From: Vibrio aestuarianus
GTDB lineage: Bacteria > Pseudomonadota > Gammaproteobacteria > Enterobacterales > Vibrionaceae
Reading direction: 5' to 3'
DNA length: 64,000 nucleotides
Assembly (NCBI RefSeq): GCF_012395185.1
Contig: NZ_JAAZTU010000025.1
Location: 1-64,000, forward strand
Shown: positions 48,109-57,372 of the stretch, one piece after another
Layout of the letters: every line of letters starts with the position of its first letter
Numbering within the stretch: the first letter of the stretch is position 1
Notes under the pieces: generated by a model
Database searches by the model: none
The model's input: only the letters and a program-made list of their open reading frames with translations
What the model was told of the DNA's origin: nothing
Position numbers and translations under genes: made by a program

Positions 48109-49740
48109 TTACTTAGCTTTAATGTAAAGATCTTTTGAGTAGATCTTATCTTCCGCGTTGTTTGATGGATAGCCACCAACTTGTGGAGAGACTAGACGAG
48201 ATTTAACGTATTGATAAATCGGTGCTATAGGCATATCGCGCGCTAGCAATTTCTCAGCTTCAACATACAATGCCGATGTTTCTGCATCTGACGTTGCGGC
48301 CATGGCTTTATCCATCACTGCATCGTATTCAGCGCTATGATACTTAGGATCGTTCGAGCTGTTGTTCGATTGCATTAAAGAAAGGAATGCCGATGCTTCA
48401 TTGTAGTCACCACACCAACCAGCGCGAGTCACATCAAAGTTACCTTGGCGACGCGTATCTAAGTACGTTTTCCACTCTTGGTTTTCTAGTGCAACTTGCA
48501 CACCCAGTGATGATTTCCACATAGATTGAATTGCTGTAGCAATTTTCTTGTGGTTTTCAGATGTGTTGTATAGAAGCGTAAAAGAGAGTGGATTCGACTT
48601 ATCGTAACCCGCTTCTGCTAGTAGCTTTTTAGCTTCAGCAATGCGCTCTTTTTGGTTCAATTTACCGTAAGCCGGCATTTCAGGGTTGAATCCAGCTGTA
48701 ATTTCAGGCGTCAAGAAATAAGCAGGTTTTTGGCCTTGGCCAAGAATAGCATCAGAGATGATGTCACGGTCAATCGCGTACGATAGTGCTTTACGGATAC
48801 GAACGTCATCAAACGGCGCTTTTTGGTTGTTGAAACCATAGTAGTATGAACACAAGTTACCTTGAACTTGAACAGACTCTGGGTATTCTTTTTTCAAGCG
48901 TTTGAAGTGCTCAATAGGCAATTCATGGGTGATGTCGATTTCACCAGAGAGGAAGCGGTTCATTTCCGCCACTTGGTTTTCGATTGGTAGGTAAGTGACC
49001 TTATCAATAACCGTGTGTTCGTTATCCCAGTAATTAGGGTTACGCTTTAGCTCTAAACGCTCGTTCACTACCCAGTTTTCAAGAACGTATGCACCATTAC
49101 CAACAAAATGTTCTGGCTTAGTCCATTTGTCACCATATTGTTCAACCGTCGCACGATGAACAGGCTTCACTGTTGTGTGCCCCATCATTTTTACGAAATA
49201 TGGCAGTGCTGACTCTAGTTTAATTTCAAGCGTGTTAGCATCCAACGCTTTCACACCTAGAGCTTCTTTGTCTTTTTTCCCTGCGATAATATCTGCCGCA
49301 TTTTCCATGGTAGTCATTTCTAAGTACCAAGAGTATGGAGATGCGGTCACTGGATCTACTGAACGCTTGAAGCTATAAACAAAGTCTTCAGCCGTTACAG
49401 GATCGCCATTTGACCATTTTGCATTTTTACGCAGATGGAAAATGAACGTTTTGTTGTCTGTCGTTTCCCAACTTTCCGCGGCACCTGGGATAGTGTTGCC
49501 GTCGGCATCTTGGTTGACCAAACCTTCCAGCAGGTCACGAATTACGTTTGACTCTGGCACACCTTCAGTTTTGTGTGGATCAAGAGAAGCAACCTCAGTA
49601 CCGTTACCACGAACGAGTTCCTGAACTTTTGCCAATTGAGTACCAGCTGGAACGTCAGCTGCAAGAGTAATAGTAGAAGTGGCAGCCACTGCCAAACCAG
49701 CACCTAGAAGAAGGGCTTGGGTGATTTTATTTTTATACAT
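48109..49740 (-). CDS. oppA: Periplasmic oligopeptide-binding protein OppA
   Basis: 543 residues with a cleavable signal peptide (ITQALLLGAGLAVAATSTIT then LAADVPAGTQ). The mature part shows the family pattern GTEVASLDPHKTEGVPESNV, NAKWSNGDPVTAEDFVYSFK and AGWCGDYNEASAFLSLM. Binds peptides for delivery to OppBCDF. The upstream leader is long. On the minus strand, a mini open frame of four codons (ATG GAT GCA AAA TAA) with a GAGGA upstream precedes the oppA ribosome site. Confidence 0.97.
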   Translation of the reverse strand: MYKNKITQALLLGAGLAVAATSTITLAADVPAGTQLAKVQELVRGNGTEVASLDPHKTEGVPESNVIRDLLEGLVNQDADGNTIPGAAESWETTDNKTFIFHLRKNAKWSNGDPVTAEDFVYSFKRSVDPVTASPYSWYLEMTTMENAADIIAGKKDKEALGVKALDANTLEIKLESALPYFVKMMGHTTVKPVHRATVEQYGDKWTKPEHFVGNGAYVLENWVVNERLELKRNPNYWDNEHTVIDKVTYLPIENQVAEMNRFLSGEIDITHELPIEHFKRLKKEYPESVQVQGNLCSYYYGFNNQKAPFDDVRIRKALSYAIDRDIISDAILGQGQKPAYFLTPEITAGFNPEMPAYGKLNQKERIAEAKKLLAEAGYDKSNPLSFTLLYNTSENHKKIATAIQSMWKSSLGVQVALENQEWKTYLDTRRQGNFDVTRAGWCGDYNEASAFLSLMQSNNSSNDPKYHSAEYDAVMDKAMAATSDAETSALYVEAEKLLARDMPIAPIYQYVKSRLVSPQVGGYPSNNAEDKIYSKDLYIKAK

Positions 49741-50226
49741 GCATAAACTCCAAGTTTTTATTTTGCATCCATGACTTCCTCACAAGGTATCTAGAACGGC
49801 TAGATATTTAGATTTATTTAGCGCAAAAACTAAGCAGAAAAATCTAAAACCTTACAAGGAGTGCGGCACACATTATCAATCATTGAAATAATTTGCCATA
49901 AAAACGTCGTAAAAAGTCGCATAATCCTCCGACCAGACACTTAAATCAGTGGAAAAAAATGTCTAATAACCAAAAGTCAGTTCATTAAAGCAAATAATAC
50001 ATTTTGATTGTGATCACGGTACCAAATCATCTACCACAACACGATTTTACAACATCTTATGCTAGAGATTTGCTGAAAAATCTAGCACTAGCGGTATCGT
50101 AGATCTAGCGTTAACTAACGATTAACTTTCCTAATTACATGTTCTGTGAAGAAAGTTACCCTTTCAGAAAAATAACACCACGACAACCTGTAAAGTAATA
50201 TTTACAAATTAATGAATAATAAATGA
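49741..50226. other. oppA upstream region
   Basis: AT-rich non-coding DNA containing the oppA promoter and leader. No RNA gene or riboswitch is recognised. The only coding-like element is the four-codon frame close to oppA (49757-49771, minus strand). Confidence 0.4.
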
Positions 50227-50354
50227 TATACCCAAACAACTTGAAGTTGCAGGTAGGCGGCAAGTGAGTTCATCCCCATGAGCATAGATAAACTATGTGA
50301 TTGGGGTGAGCGAATGTAGCCAACACCGCTGCAACTTCAAGTAGGAAGGGTATA
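50227..50354 (+). repeat. ERIC-type intergenic repeat, copy 4
   Basis: Begins TATACCCAAACAACTTGAAG and ends GTAGGAAGGGTATA, almost identical to the copy at 13343. It lies between oppA and the left end of the aryl polyene cluster. Confidence 0.92.
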
Positions 50355-50468
50355 GAGCTAACTGTAAACGGCCCGGTTGTCGCATTAAAACGACAATGAG
50401 GATTGAATAACGCCATTCTCACTACTTTATAAAATAGCGAGAATGACACTCAGAGATGAAAGACGCGA

Positions 50469-51719
50469 CTAAGAAGAGTGGATAAATTCAGCAAGGTTGA
50501 TTAAACGGCGTTGATGCTCTGATACATAAGGGTTACTCACATCCCAAGCATATCCCGCAAGGATTGAACAAATCATTTGTTTAATGCGTGAGTTCGGATT
50601 TTCATAAAAGATCACATCTTGCAATGTGCCGTTATACCACCCTTCCACATAGGTTCTAAACACATCAACGCCGACCATTAATGGTTGTGAATAATCTTGA
50701 TGCCAGTCAACCCGTTGACCTTTTAACTGATTAACGACACACGATGTAGCCAATTGCGCGGACTTCATCGCGATGGTGACACCAGAAGAGAATACGGGGT
50801 CTAAAAATTCACCAGCATTACCTAACAAAGCATAATGACGAGTCGCTAATTGCTTTACGTTCGCCGAATACCCGCCCAACTCTCCTGCAGGATTAGGGAA
50901 TTGTGCGTTATTTAGAATTGCAGCAAACTCTGGAACTTCACTCACTAATTGTTGAATGGTATCAATTTTTTCACTCGGATATTGAGCGAAAAAATCAGGC
51001 TCTCCGACAACACCTAACGAGCAGACACCATTTGAAAATGGGATAAGCCAATACCACACATCTGGGTTAACCGGGTGAACTGAAATTAATATTTTATTCC
51101 TATCATATTGCTCTTGAGGTGAATCGATATTATCAACAATATGAGTAAAAATAGCCTTACGCGGTGGTAAACAAGAAGGTTCTTCCAATTCAAGTAGCCT
51201 TGGCAACACACGACCAAATCCACTCGCATCAAGTACATATTCTGCTTCAATCTGATATTCGACACCCTCTGAATCCTTAACAAGCAACAGTGATTGATCA
51301 TCTTGGAACTGGATATCAAGTAATTCATGCTGATAGCGAATTTCAACCCCCTGTTCAGCCGCAGAATCGGCAAGGACTTTATCAAAGTGACTTCGCTGCA
51401 CTTGAAAGGTCGTTCCTGGGCCCGATGAAAATTTATCGGTGAAGTCAAATTGGGTATAGACGCCATTTTTGCGAAAAGCTGCACCATCTTTATATTGAAA
51501 GCCAGCGTCGACAACCGATTGCAGCATCCCTGCTTCTTCAATCACTTCCATACAAGCCGGAAGTAAGCTTTCGCCAATAGAGAAACGAGGAAACTGAGCT
51601 TTTTCTAGAACAATAACGTCAATCTGCTGAGCATGGAGCAACGCAGCAGCCGTCGAACCTGAAGGACCCGCACCAATAATGACGACTTGTGTATTCTCTT
51701 TATTCATAATAGGACTCAT
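50469..51719 (-). CDS. Flavin-dependent halogenase-like oxidoreductase of the aryl polyene cluster
   Basis: 416 residues. FAD-binding motif VVIIGAGPSGSTAAALL (GAGPSG at 16-21), the conserved FPRFSIGESLLP, Lys77 in YKDGAAF at the place of the catalytic Lys of phenolic flavin halogenases, and WYWLIP (222-227), which fits the WxWxIP halogenase signature. Relatives occur in aryl polyene, flexirubin and xanthomonadin loci. Some members are not halogenases, so a hydroxylase or other oxidative role remains possible. It lies ten bases after the methyltransferase gene on the same strand, divergent from the main ape operon. A start 12 bases later (MNKENTQV) is possible. Confidence 0.82.
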   Translation of the reverse strand: MSPIMNKENTQVVIIGAGPSGSTAAALLHAQQIDVIVLEKAQFPRFSIGESLLPACMEVIEEAGMLQSVVDAGFQYKDGAAFRKNGVYTQFDFTDKFSSGPGTTFQVQRSHFDKVLADSAAEQGVEIRYQHELLDIQFQDDQSLLLVKDSEGVEYQIEAEYVLDASGFGRVLPRLLELEEPSCLPPRKAIFTHIVDNIDSPQEQYDRNKILISVHPVNPDVWYWLIPFSNGVCSLGVVGEPDFFAQYPSEKIDTIQQLVSEVPEFAAILNNAQFPNPAGELGGYSANVKQLATRHYALLGNAGEFLDPVFSSGVTIAMKSAQLATSCVVNQLKGQRVDWHQDYSQPLMVGVDVFRTYVEGWYNGTLQDVIFYENPNSRIKQMICSILAGYAWDVSNPYVSEHQRRLINLAEFIHSS

Positions 51720-51729
51720 ATTTCTGGAG

Positions 51730-52830
51730 TTAATCTTGGGCTTTTAGTTGTAATAAAGTATGGCCAAGACCAATGTTATCCGTTCTTTTTACAATTCCCA
51801 GCCCCGCTTCAGCCACAATTTCTAAGAAATCCTCACTACGGTAAAAACGACTGTTCCCGTTAGCTAAGCAAGTGAAATAAAGAGAGGTAGCATTGAGACT
51901 AAAAGACGCAGCATCATATTTCTGTGCGTCCCAAAACAGTTCAAGAATATACACTGTGGAGTCAGGTGTAAGGTTAGCGCGTACTCGCTTTAAAATGCTC
52001 AATATTTCCATCGGTGAGAAACAATCTAAAAATTGACTCATCCACCACACATCTGCCTTTTCAGGAAGTGGTTGTGATTTATCAAGCATATTGGCTGGAA
52101 ACGGATGAATGCGATCCGCAAAACCTTGTTGGTCTGCATTGCGCATTGCCATCTCAAGTTGCTGAGGTAAATCAACAATGGTCACTTCTACATCAGCATC
52201 ATAGCCACAGCATTGCAACGCCCATTTACCCGTATTGCCACCAATATCCACCAAGCGCTTAGGTTTGTTAGCAAAAACCTCGGCTAACAATACGGGAAAT
52301 GAGCGATCAGAATAAAAATGGTCAAACTTAAACCAGCTCTCTTTGGCTTTCTGTGGTAATCGCGATAAACCTTGGTAAATAGTTTCCCAATCCCCCAACT
52401 CTTTTAAACCCGCAGGTTTGCCCTCAGTAATGGATTCCGTTAGATGCATCATCGCCGCGTAGCAAACGTCAGCAGTAAAATCCATATTCGCTTGCGTCAT
52501 CCCATCATGAAGCAAAAAGATACCAAGGTTAGCGAGTGAATAATTAGGCTTATCCCATAAAACGATATGAGCGCTAATGGCCATATCTAGTAGCACTTTC
52601 ACACCGTATTCAGACACACCAGTACACAGCGCTATTTTTTCTGCATCTAATCCTTCCGCTCCTGCCTCATCTAAAACCGCTAAAATACCGAGATCACGCA
52701 GTGTGCGAGCTGTATGAAAAACAATGGGAGCAAAAGAAAGCTTTTGTGCTTCCGTTTTCGCTTCTAAAGCGTTGTAAGGATCTATTTTTTGATTTAACAC
52801 GTAAAAACCTAATTTAAAATTTTCGAACAA
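51730..52830 (-). CDS. O-methyltransferase-like protein of the aryl polyene cluster
   Basis: 366 residues, class I SAM methyltransferase of the acetylserotonin/hydroxyindole O-methyltransferase type. The N-terminal helical dimerisation domain (FAPIVFHTARTLRDLGILAV ... LCTGVSEYGVKVLLD) is followed by the SAM site VDIGGNTGKWALQCC and VWWMSQFLDCFSP. It probably methylates the aryl head group. The annotated start is a TTG (52830). A GTG at 52800 with AGGT upstream (MLNQKIDPYN) is a good alternative. First of two genes divergent from the ape operon. Confidence 0.85.
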   Translation of the reverse strand: MFENFKLGFYVLNQKIDPYNALEAKTEAQKLSFAPIVFHTARTLRDLGILAVLDEAGAEGLDAEKIALCTGVSEYGVKVLLDMAISAHIVLWDKPNYSLANLGIFLLHDGMTQANMDFTADVCYAAMMHLTESITEGKPAGLKELGDWETIYQGLSRLPQKAKESWFKFDHFYSDRSFPVLLAEVFANKPKRLVDIGGNTGKWALQCCGYDADVEVTIVDLPQQLEMAMRNADQQGFADRIHPFPANMLDKSQPLPEKADVWWMSQFLDCFSPMEILSILKRVRANLTPDSTVYILELFWDAQKYDAASFSLNATSLYFTCLANGNSRFYRSEDFLEIVAEAGLGIVKRTDNIGLGHTLLQLKAQD

Positions 52831-52964
52831 TATCCCAACACTTAATCCAACTTCCGCTCAATTCATTAAAAACATTATTTAAGTCAATGATACAAACAGT
52901 TATAGTTGTAAGGATTCATCATGTGCCATAGTATTTAACCCTAGCGAAAACAATTCAATATCTT

Positions 52965-53693
52965 ATGTCAAATCAACAGCAATTAATCACACTAAATATT
53001 GATACTTGGAAAGCAAATTCGGCTGGCCTAAGTAACTATCAAGATTGGCAAGAATGGGCAAGTACTCAAATATGGCCAGAAGATGCGACATTAAATGTTG
53101 CCAATATTCCTGCGATGATGCGTCGTCGTATGAGTACTTTAAGTAAGATCGCCGTTCAAACCGCACTGGAAATAATTGAAGATCAAAAAATTGACTACAT
53201 GGTTTTTTCTTGCCGCCATGGCGAATTACACCGCAGTGTCGATATCGTCAAGGCTATATTGCAAGGTGAAGAAGCATCACCAATGGCATTTTCACAATCG
53301 GTTCATAATACATCTGCAGGGTTAGCGACCATAGCGACTAAACAACCAATACCATTAACCTCTATCGCCGCTTCACAAAATACCTTCCAAAGTGCTCTGC
53401 TAGAAGCTTGGCTGTATCTCGCAGAACATCCAAACAACAAAGTACTGTTAGTTGATTTCGACGAACCTTTGCCAGATGAATATCAACAATTTGAAACTCA
53501 TCATTACCAGGGTTACGCCTTAGGTCTCGTTATTTCTCAAGGTTCAAATTTAACGATATCATCTTGCCCTTCAACTAACGAAAAACTCACAATGCCTCAA
53601 GCGTTAACTTTTCTTAAGCACTATTTATCCAATCAATCTAGCTGGATAATTGAAGGCTCAACGCATGCTTGGCAATGGCAACGTACATGTTAA
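52965..53693 (+). CDS. apeC: Truncated beta-ketoacyl synthase-like protein (ApeC-type, chain length factor)
   Basis: 242 residues, about half a full ketosynthase. It matches the N-terminal part only (beta-ketoacyl synthase N-terminal-like): NVANIPAMMRRRMSTLSKIA and MVFSCRHGELHRSVDI. Where a ketosynthase has its catalytic Cys, it has SVHNTSAGLATIA, so it cannot condense by itself. In aryl polyene systems ApeC pairs with a ketosynthase as a chain length factor. The symbol follows the ape nomenclature from gene order. It is the first gene of the rightward operon. Confidence 0.82.
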   Translation: MSNQQQLITLNIDTWKANSAGLSNYQDWQEWASTQIWPEDATLNVANIPAMMRRRMSTLSKIAVQTALEIIEDQKIDYMVFSCRHGELHRSVDIVKAILQGEEASPMAFSQSVHNTSAGLATIATKQPIPLTSIAASQNTFQSALLEAWLYLAEHPNNKVLLVDFDEPLPDEYQQFETHHYQGYALGLVISQGSNLTISSCPSTNEKLTMPQALTFLKHYLSNQSSWIIEGSTHAWQWQRTC

Positions 53694-54454
53694 AGATCAA
53701 TCAATATTGGCGAGTTTTCGCCACTGGTTTTTGTTTCGCTATATTCGGCCTTGGTGGCCTGTTTCTCAGTTTTATTGCCATCCCGCTTATTTCATTGTTT
53801 TCTCGCCAAAGCATCAAGCGTGAATATCGAGTACAAAAAAACATCCAATTCACATTCAATTTATTTTGCAAATTAATGAAACTCACCGGAGCAATTGATT
53901 ATAAAATTGATGGTGCAGATATTTTAAAACAAGATAAAAACTGTCTTATTGTCGCTAATCACCCAAGCTTAATTGACTATGTTTTAATTGCTTCGCAGTT
54001 AAAACAATGCGATTGCTTAGTCAAATCTGCAATTTGGGCGAACCCATTTATGAAACATATTGTTAAAGCGGCGGGCTACATACCTAATGAAACTCCAGAT
54101 GATTTATTGAATTTGTGTGAAAAGCGCTTTGATCAAGGCAATGTACTGTTAATTTTCCCTGAAGGGACTCGCACCACCCCGGGGATTAAGTCAAAACTAC
54201 AACGTGGCGCAGCACAAATTGCGATAAGAACCCAACGTGATTTGCGAGTCATCCATATTACTGTTTCTCCTCACTTTCTTACTAAAGAAAGCAAATGGTA
54301 TCAGGTACCCAAAACTAAACCCTTTTTCCATGTGGAAATTAAAGGTAAAATCGAGACGCAGCCCTTTATCGATCAAGCTGTGAATGCAACCACTGCAGCT
54401 AGGCATTTAAACCGCCATCTTGCAGATAAGCTTTTCCCATCAAAACAACATTAG
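53687..54454 (+). CDS. Lysophospholipid acyltransferase family protein (ApeD position)
   Basis: 255 residues from ATG 53687, overlapping the apeC end by seven bases; an ATG at 53675 is also possible. An N-terminal membrane helix (VFATGFCFAIFGLGGLFLSF), then the acyltransferase motifs NHPSLIDYVLI (His-X4-Asp) and FPEGTRTTPG. It should transfer an acyl chain, perhaps the polyene or a fatty acid, to a lipid or sugar acceptor at the inner membrane. The position corresponds to apeD in described clusters. Confidence 0.87.
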   Translation: MLKINQYWRVFATGFCFAIFGLGGLFLSFIAIPLISLFSRQSIKREYRVQKNIQFTFNLFCKLMKLTGAIDYKIDGADILKQDKNCLIVANHPSLIDYVLIASQLKQCDCLVKSAIWANPFMKHIVKAAGYIPNETPDDLLNLCEKRFDQGNVLLIFPEGTRTTPGIKSKLQRGAAQIAIRTQRDLRVIHITVSPHFLTKESKWYQVPKTKPFFHVEIKGKIETQPFIDQAVNATTAARHLNRHLADKLFPSKQH

Positions 54455-54514
54455 TATTCACTAAAAAACGATAATATTTTTAGCAACTATTTGCATACAA
54501 ACAAGCAGGTTTAC

Positions 54515-54778
54515 GTGGAAACACTACATAAAGAAATCAAACAACTGATCATTGAAGCTCTTAACCTCGAAGATATCACTGTTGAAGAGATTGACTCCGA
54601 TGCACCATTATTTGGTGATGGCTTAGGCTTAGATTCTATTGACGCTTTAGAGCTCGGTTTGGCGATTAAAAAGAAGTACAATATCGTTATTGACGCTGAT
54701 GATTCCCATACTCGCCAACACTTTGCATCAGTGGCAAATTTAGCACGTTATATTTCATCTCAAACTAACCACAAATAA
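54515..54778 (+). CDS. apeE: Acyl carrier protein (ApeE-type)
   Basis: 87 residues from the GTG at 54515, which has AGG five bases upstream. The TTG at 54491 would add eight residues without a ribosome site. Phosphopantetheine Ser41 is in GLGLDSIDALELG. Acidic and helical, normal ACP length. By order it is ApeE, the carrier loaded with the aryl starter by ApeH in studied systems. The two adjacent ACPs are a hallmark of aryl polyene clusters. Confidence 0.9.
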   Translation: METLHKEIKQLIIEALNLEDITVEEIDSDAPLFGDGLGLDSIDALELGLAIKKKYNIVIDADDSHTRQHFASVANLARYISSQTNHK

Positions 54779-54790
54779 ACAGATAGCGTT

Positions 54791-55045
54791 ATGACAGAAG
54801 TAAACCAACAAGTATTTGATCAGGTTAAAGAAGCTCTCGTTGAATTATTTGAAATTGATGAATCTGAAATTCAACCTGACGCACATCTGTATCAAGATTT
54901 AGATCTCGACAGTATCGATGCTGTCGATCTTGTCGTCCATCTACAAAAAGTAACAGGAAAGAAAATTAAACCTGAAGAGTTTAAAGCCGTTCGCACTGTT
55001 AATGACGTTGTAGAAGCGGTAATTGAACTCGTGAAGGAAAACTAA
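54791..55045 (+). CDS. apeF: Acyl carrier protein (ApeF-type)
   Basis: 84 residues. Phosphopantetheine Ser41 in LDLDSIDAVDLVVH. It is closer to canonical ACPs than the preceding one. The stop overlaps the next start by one base (TAATG). It probably carries malonyl or extender units, inferred from the ape literature. Confidence 0.92.
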   Translation: MTEVNQQVFDQVKEALVELFEIDESEIQPDAHLYQDLDLDSIDAVDLVVHLQKVTGKKIKPEEFKAVRTVNDVVEAVIELVKEN

Positions 55046-55602
55046 TGCGCCAATTGCTGACAGTTTTGTCTGCAATTGTCCTGCTTGCCTATCCTTTCGC
55101 GGTCTATTTAGGGATCAATGAATTTGGTCTACAGACTGTTGGAATTCTACTAGCCTGTATTTTCGGCTTAAGAATAGTAGCAGGGCAGCAGGCCAAAATT
55201 CAGGAATTGAAGCAATTAGCGTGGATAAGTGGGCTGATTGGCCTGACTTTAGCCCTTTTAGGCATAGTCTTTAAACAGCATGGTTGGTTACTATTTTATC
55301 CCGTTGTCGTCAATGTATGCATGCTGAGTGTTTTTGCGTTAAGCCTTAAACAAAAGCAGACCATCATTGAACGACTCGCTCGCTTACAAGAACCAGACCT
55401 CCCGCAAAGTGGCATTGCCTACACGCGCACAGTAACCAAAGTGTGGTGTGTTTATTTTATATTCAATGGCGTTATTGCCCTATTTACTTGTTTTCAATCT
55501 ATCGAAATCTGGACCTTATACAACGGCCTCATCAGCTACCTCCTTGCAGGTGCTATCTTTGCTGGGGAATGGCTTGTAAGACAAAAAATTCGTCAAAGCT
55601 AG
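55045..55602 (+). CDS. COG4648-type membrane protein (ApeG position)
   Basis: 185 residues with about five membrane helices (LLTVLSAIVLLAYPFAVYLG, VGILLACIFGLRIVAG, LIGLTLALLGIVF, LLFYPVVVNVCMLSVFALSL and the C-terminal pair). A short loop NPI/RLARLQEPDLPQSGIAYTR separates the halves and is conserved in the family. Its role is unknown, but it is a constant part of aryl polyene operons. Starts within the apeF stop codon. Confidence 0.82.
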   Translation: MRQLLTVLSAIVLLAYPFAVYLGINEFGLQTVGILLACIFGLRIVAGQQAKIQELKQLAWISGLIGLTLALLGIVFKQHGWLLFYPVVVNVCMLSVFALSLKQKQTIIERLARLQEPDLPQSGIAYTRTVTKVWCVYFIFNGVIALFTCFQSIEIWTLYNGLISYLLAGAIFAGEWLVRQKIRQS

Positions 55603-55609
55603 GCAAACT

Positions 55610-56986
55610 ATGAATATCGACAACAACGATTTTTATTCACTTTCCACTTTATTGTCATCGCCCAAAGACCGTGATCATGTCGTTGCTTTTGATCGGGGAA
55701 AGCACATCCGTTGGTCACAATTTCTGTTTGACATAGCTCAACTACGAGATCGACTGCGTCAGCATAACGCTCACCATATTGCATTATGCTCTAATAATAG
55801 TTATCTCTTTGCTGTTGGATTTTTTGCGGTGTGTCATGCCAATAAATATTTGGTTTTACCGGGAAACTATCAACCAGCGGCTTTAGCCGAACTCAGCCCT
55901 TATTTCGAACTTCTGCTGTGTGATGAAACTATTCATCACACCCATTTAACCGACAGTTTGCTTCTAGAACATTCACAACATCCCAGCTCATTGATTGAAT
56001 TCCCAACACTCGATCTAACTCAACATAGCGTCACGCTGTTTACGTCTGGAAGCAGTGGCATACCGAAAGCTATCATTAAAACACTGCATCAACTTGACGT
56101 TGAAATTGCTATTTTAGAAAAGCTCTGGGGGGCTGTGCTGCAAGATTCAAAGATAGAAAGTACCGTTTCGCATCAACACATCTACGGCTTACTATTTCGC
56201 CTATTATGGCCCCTATGCTCTGGTCGAGCATTCGCAATTTACAACTTAGAATTCCCGGAACAAGTGATCGCTCACGCGCAACCAAATACGACCTTGATTA
56301 GTAGTCCAGCATTATTGAAACGACTAACTCAAGAAGAACATGCCAAGCCAATGTGCGCTGTTTTTTCTTCTGGGGGGCCACTCAGCTATAGCGCATCCTG
56401 TCATGCGGACACCCTATTTCATCAACGCCCGATAGAAGTCTATGGCAGTACAGAAACTGGCGGGATAGCCTACAGACAGCAGCACAATGAAATGCAACCT
56501 TGGCAATTATTTCCGTCTATTGATGCACAGCTCAATCATGAAAACTGCTTAGCTTTGCGTTCAGCTCATATTGATCCTAACGGTTGGTACCAAACGGCTG
56601 ATGAATGTGAATTCACGGACACACGACACTTTATTCTTAAGGGGCGTACCGATCGCATCATAAAAATCGAAGAAAAGCGGGTATCTCTTGTCGAAGTCGA
56701 AAAACGACTTGAGCAATTAGCTTGGATAGTTGAAAGCGCCGTTCTTCCACTACAAGATGGCGAGCGCTTAATCCTAGTCGCTGCACTTGTGTTATCACCT
56801 GAGGGAGAGGCCAAACTAGCTGAGCTCGGAAAAGGAAAACTCTGGTTATTATTACGTTCTGAATTACGTCAATGGCTTGAACCAATCGCTTTGCCTCGCC
56901 GCTTTAGAGTGGTAAAAGAGATCCCACTCAACAGTCAAGGCAAACGCCTAATGACAGAACTCGTCACACTATTTCAACCATCATGA
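55610..56986 (+). CDS. apeH: AMP-forming acyl/aryl ligase (ApeH-type)
   Basis: 458 residues, ANL adenylating enzyme. The core motif is TLFTSGSSGIPKAIIKT, the second motif is YGSTETGGIAYR, and the C-terminal LKGRTDRIIKIEEKRVSLVE contains the hinge Asp/Lys region. It lacks the long N-terminal part of fatty acyl-CoA synthetases. In studied systems ApeH activates the aryl carboxylate and loads it onto ACP ApeE. Given the ammonia-lyase in this operon, the substrate may be a cinnamate-type acid. Confidence 0.9.
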   Translation: MNIDNNDFYSLSTLLSSPKDRDHVVAFDRGKHIRWSQFLFDIAQLRDRLRQHNAHHIALCSNNSYLFAVGFFAVCHANKYLVLPGNYQPAALAELSPYFELLLCDETIHHTHLTDSLLLEHSQHPSSLIEFPTLDLTQHSVTLFTSGSSGIPKAIIKTLHQLDVEIAILEKLWGAVLQDSKIESTVSHQHIYGLLFRLLWPLCSGRAFAIYNLEFPEQVIAHAQPNTTLISSPALLKRLTQEEHAKPMCAVFSSGGPLSYSASCHADTLFHQRPIEVYGSTETGGIAYRQQHNEMQPWQLFPSIDAQLNHENCLALRSAHIDPNGWYQTADECEFTDTRHFILKGRTDRIIKIEEKRVSLVEVEKRLEQLAWIVESAVLPLQDGERLILVAALVLSPEGEAKLAELGKGKLWLLLRSELRQWLEPIALPRRFRVVKEIPLNSQGKRLMTELVTLFQPS

Positions 56987-57372
56987 TGATTAAGCCCAAC
57001 ACTATGGTCAAACGAAAACCGACATTATTAGCTACAGAGACCCAATCCGATAGCGTGGTCTTAACATTCAAGGTTGACTCCGATATTTTGGATTTTACTG
57101 GGCATTTCCCTCATTTTCCTCTGCTACCAGGAGTGACTCAGATTGATTGGGCTTTACACTACGCACAAGAATATTTACTAGTATCATCCGCATTTAAAGG
57201 TATGGAAGTGGTTAAATTTCAAGAGCCAATTCTGCCCAATGCAACCATACAACTGACACTGGTATGGGATGCTGAGAAAAATAAACTCTCGTTCAGCTAT
57301 AACTCTCAACGAGGTGACAACACAGTCACTCACTCTTCAGGCAAAATGAAACTTGGTGAACCTAGTGTCTGA
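56983..57372 (+). CDS. apeI: Hotdog-fold 3-hydroxyacyl-ACP dehydratase (ApeI-type)
   Basis: 129 residues. The FabA/FabZ-like active-site stretch is GHFPHFPLLPGVTQIDWAL with the catalytic His, followed by VKFQEPILPNATIQL. It overlaps the ligase stop by four bases (ATGA). Dehydration of the 3-hydroxyacyl intermediate creates each double bond of the polyene. A second dehydratase (ApeP type) is expected beyond the window. Confidence 0.88.
   Translation: MMIKPNTMVKRKPTLLATETQSDSVVLTFKVDSDILDFTGHFPHFPLLPGVTQIDWALHYAQEYLLVSSAFKGMEVVKFQEPILPNATIQLTLVWDAEKNKLSFSYNSQRGDNTVTHSSGKMKLGEPSV

Noticed and set aside
49861..50226. Regulatory RNA gene upstream of oppA
   Set aside because: No promoter-plus-terminator pair and no recognised RNA family motif could be seen.
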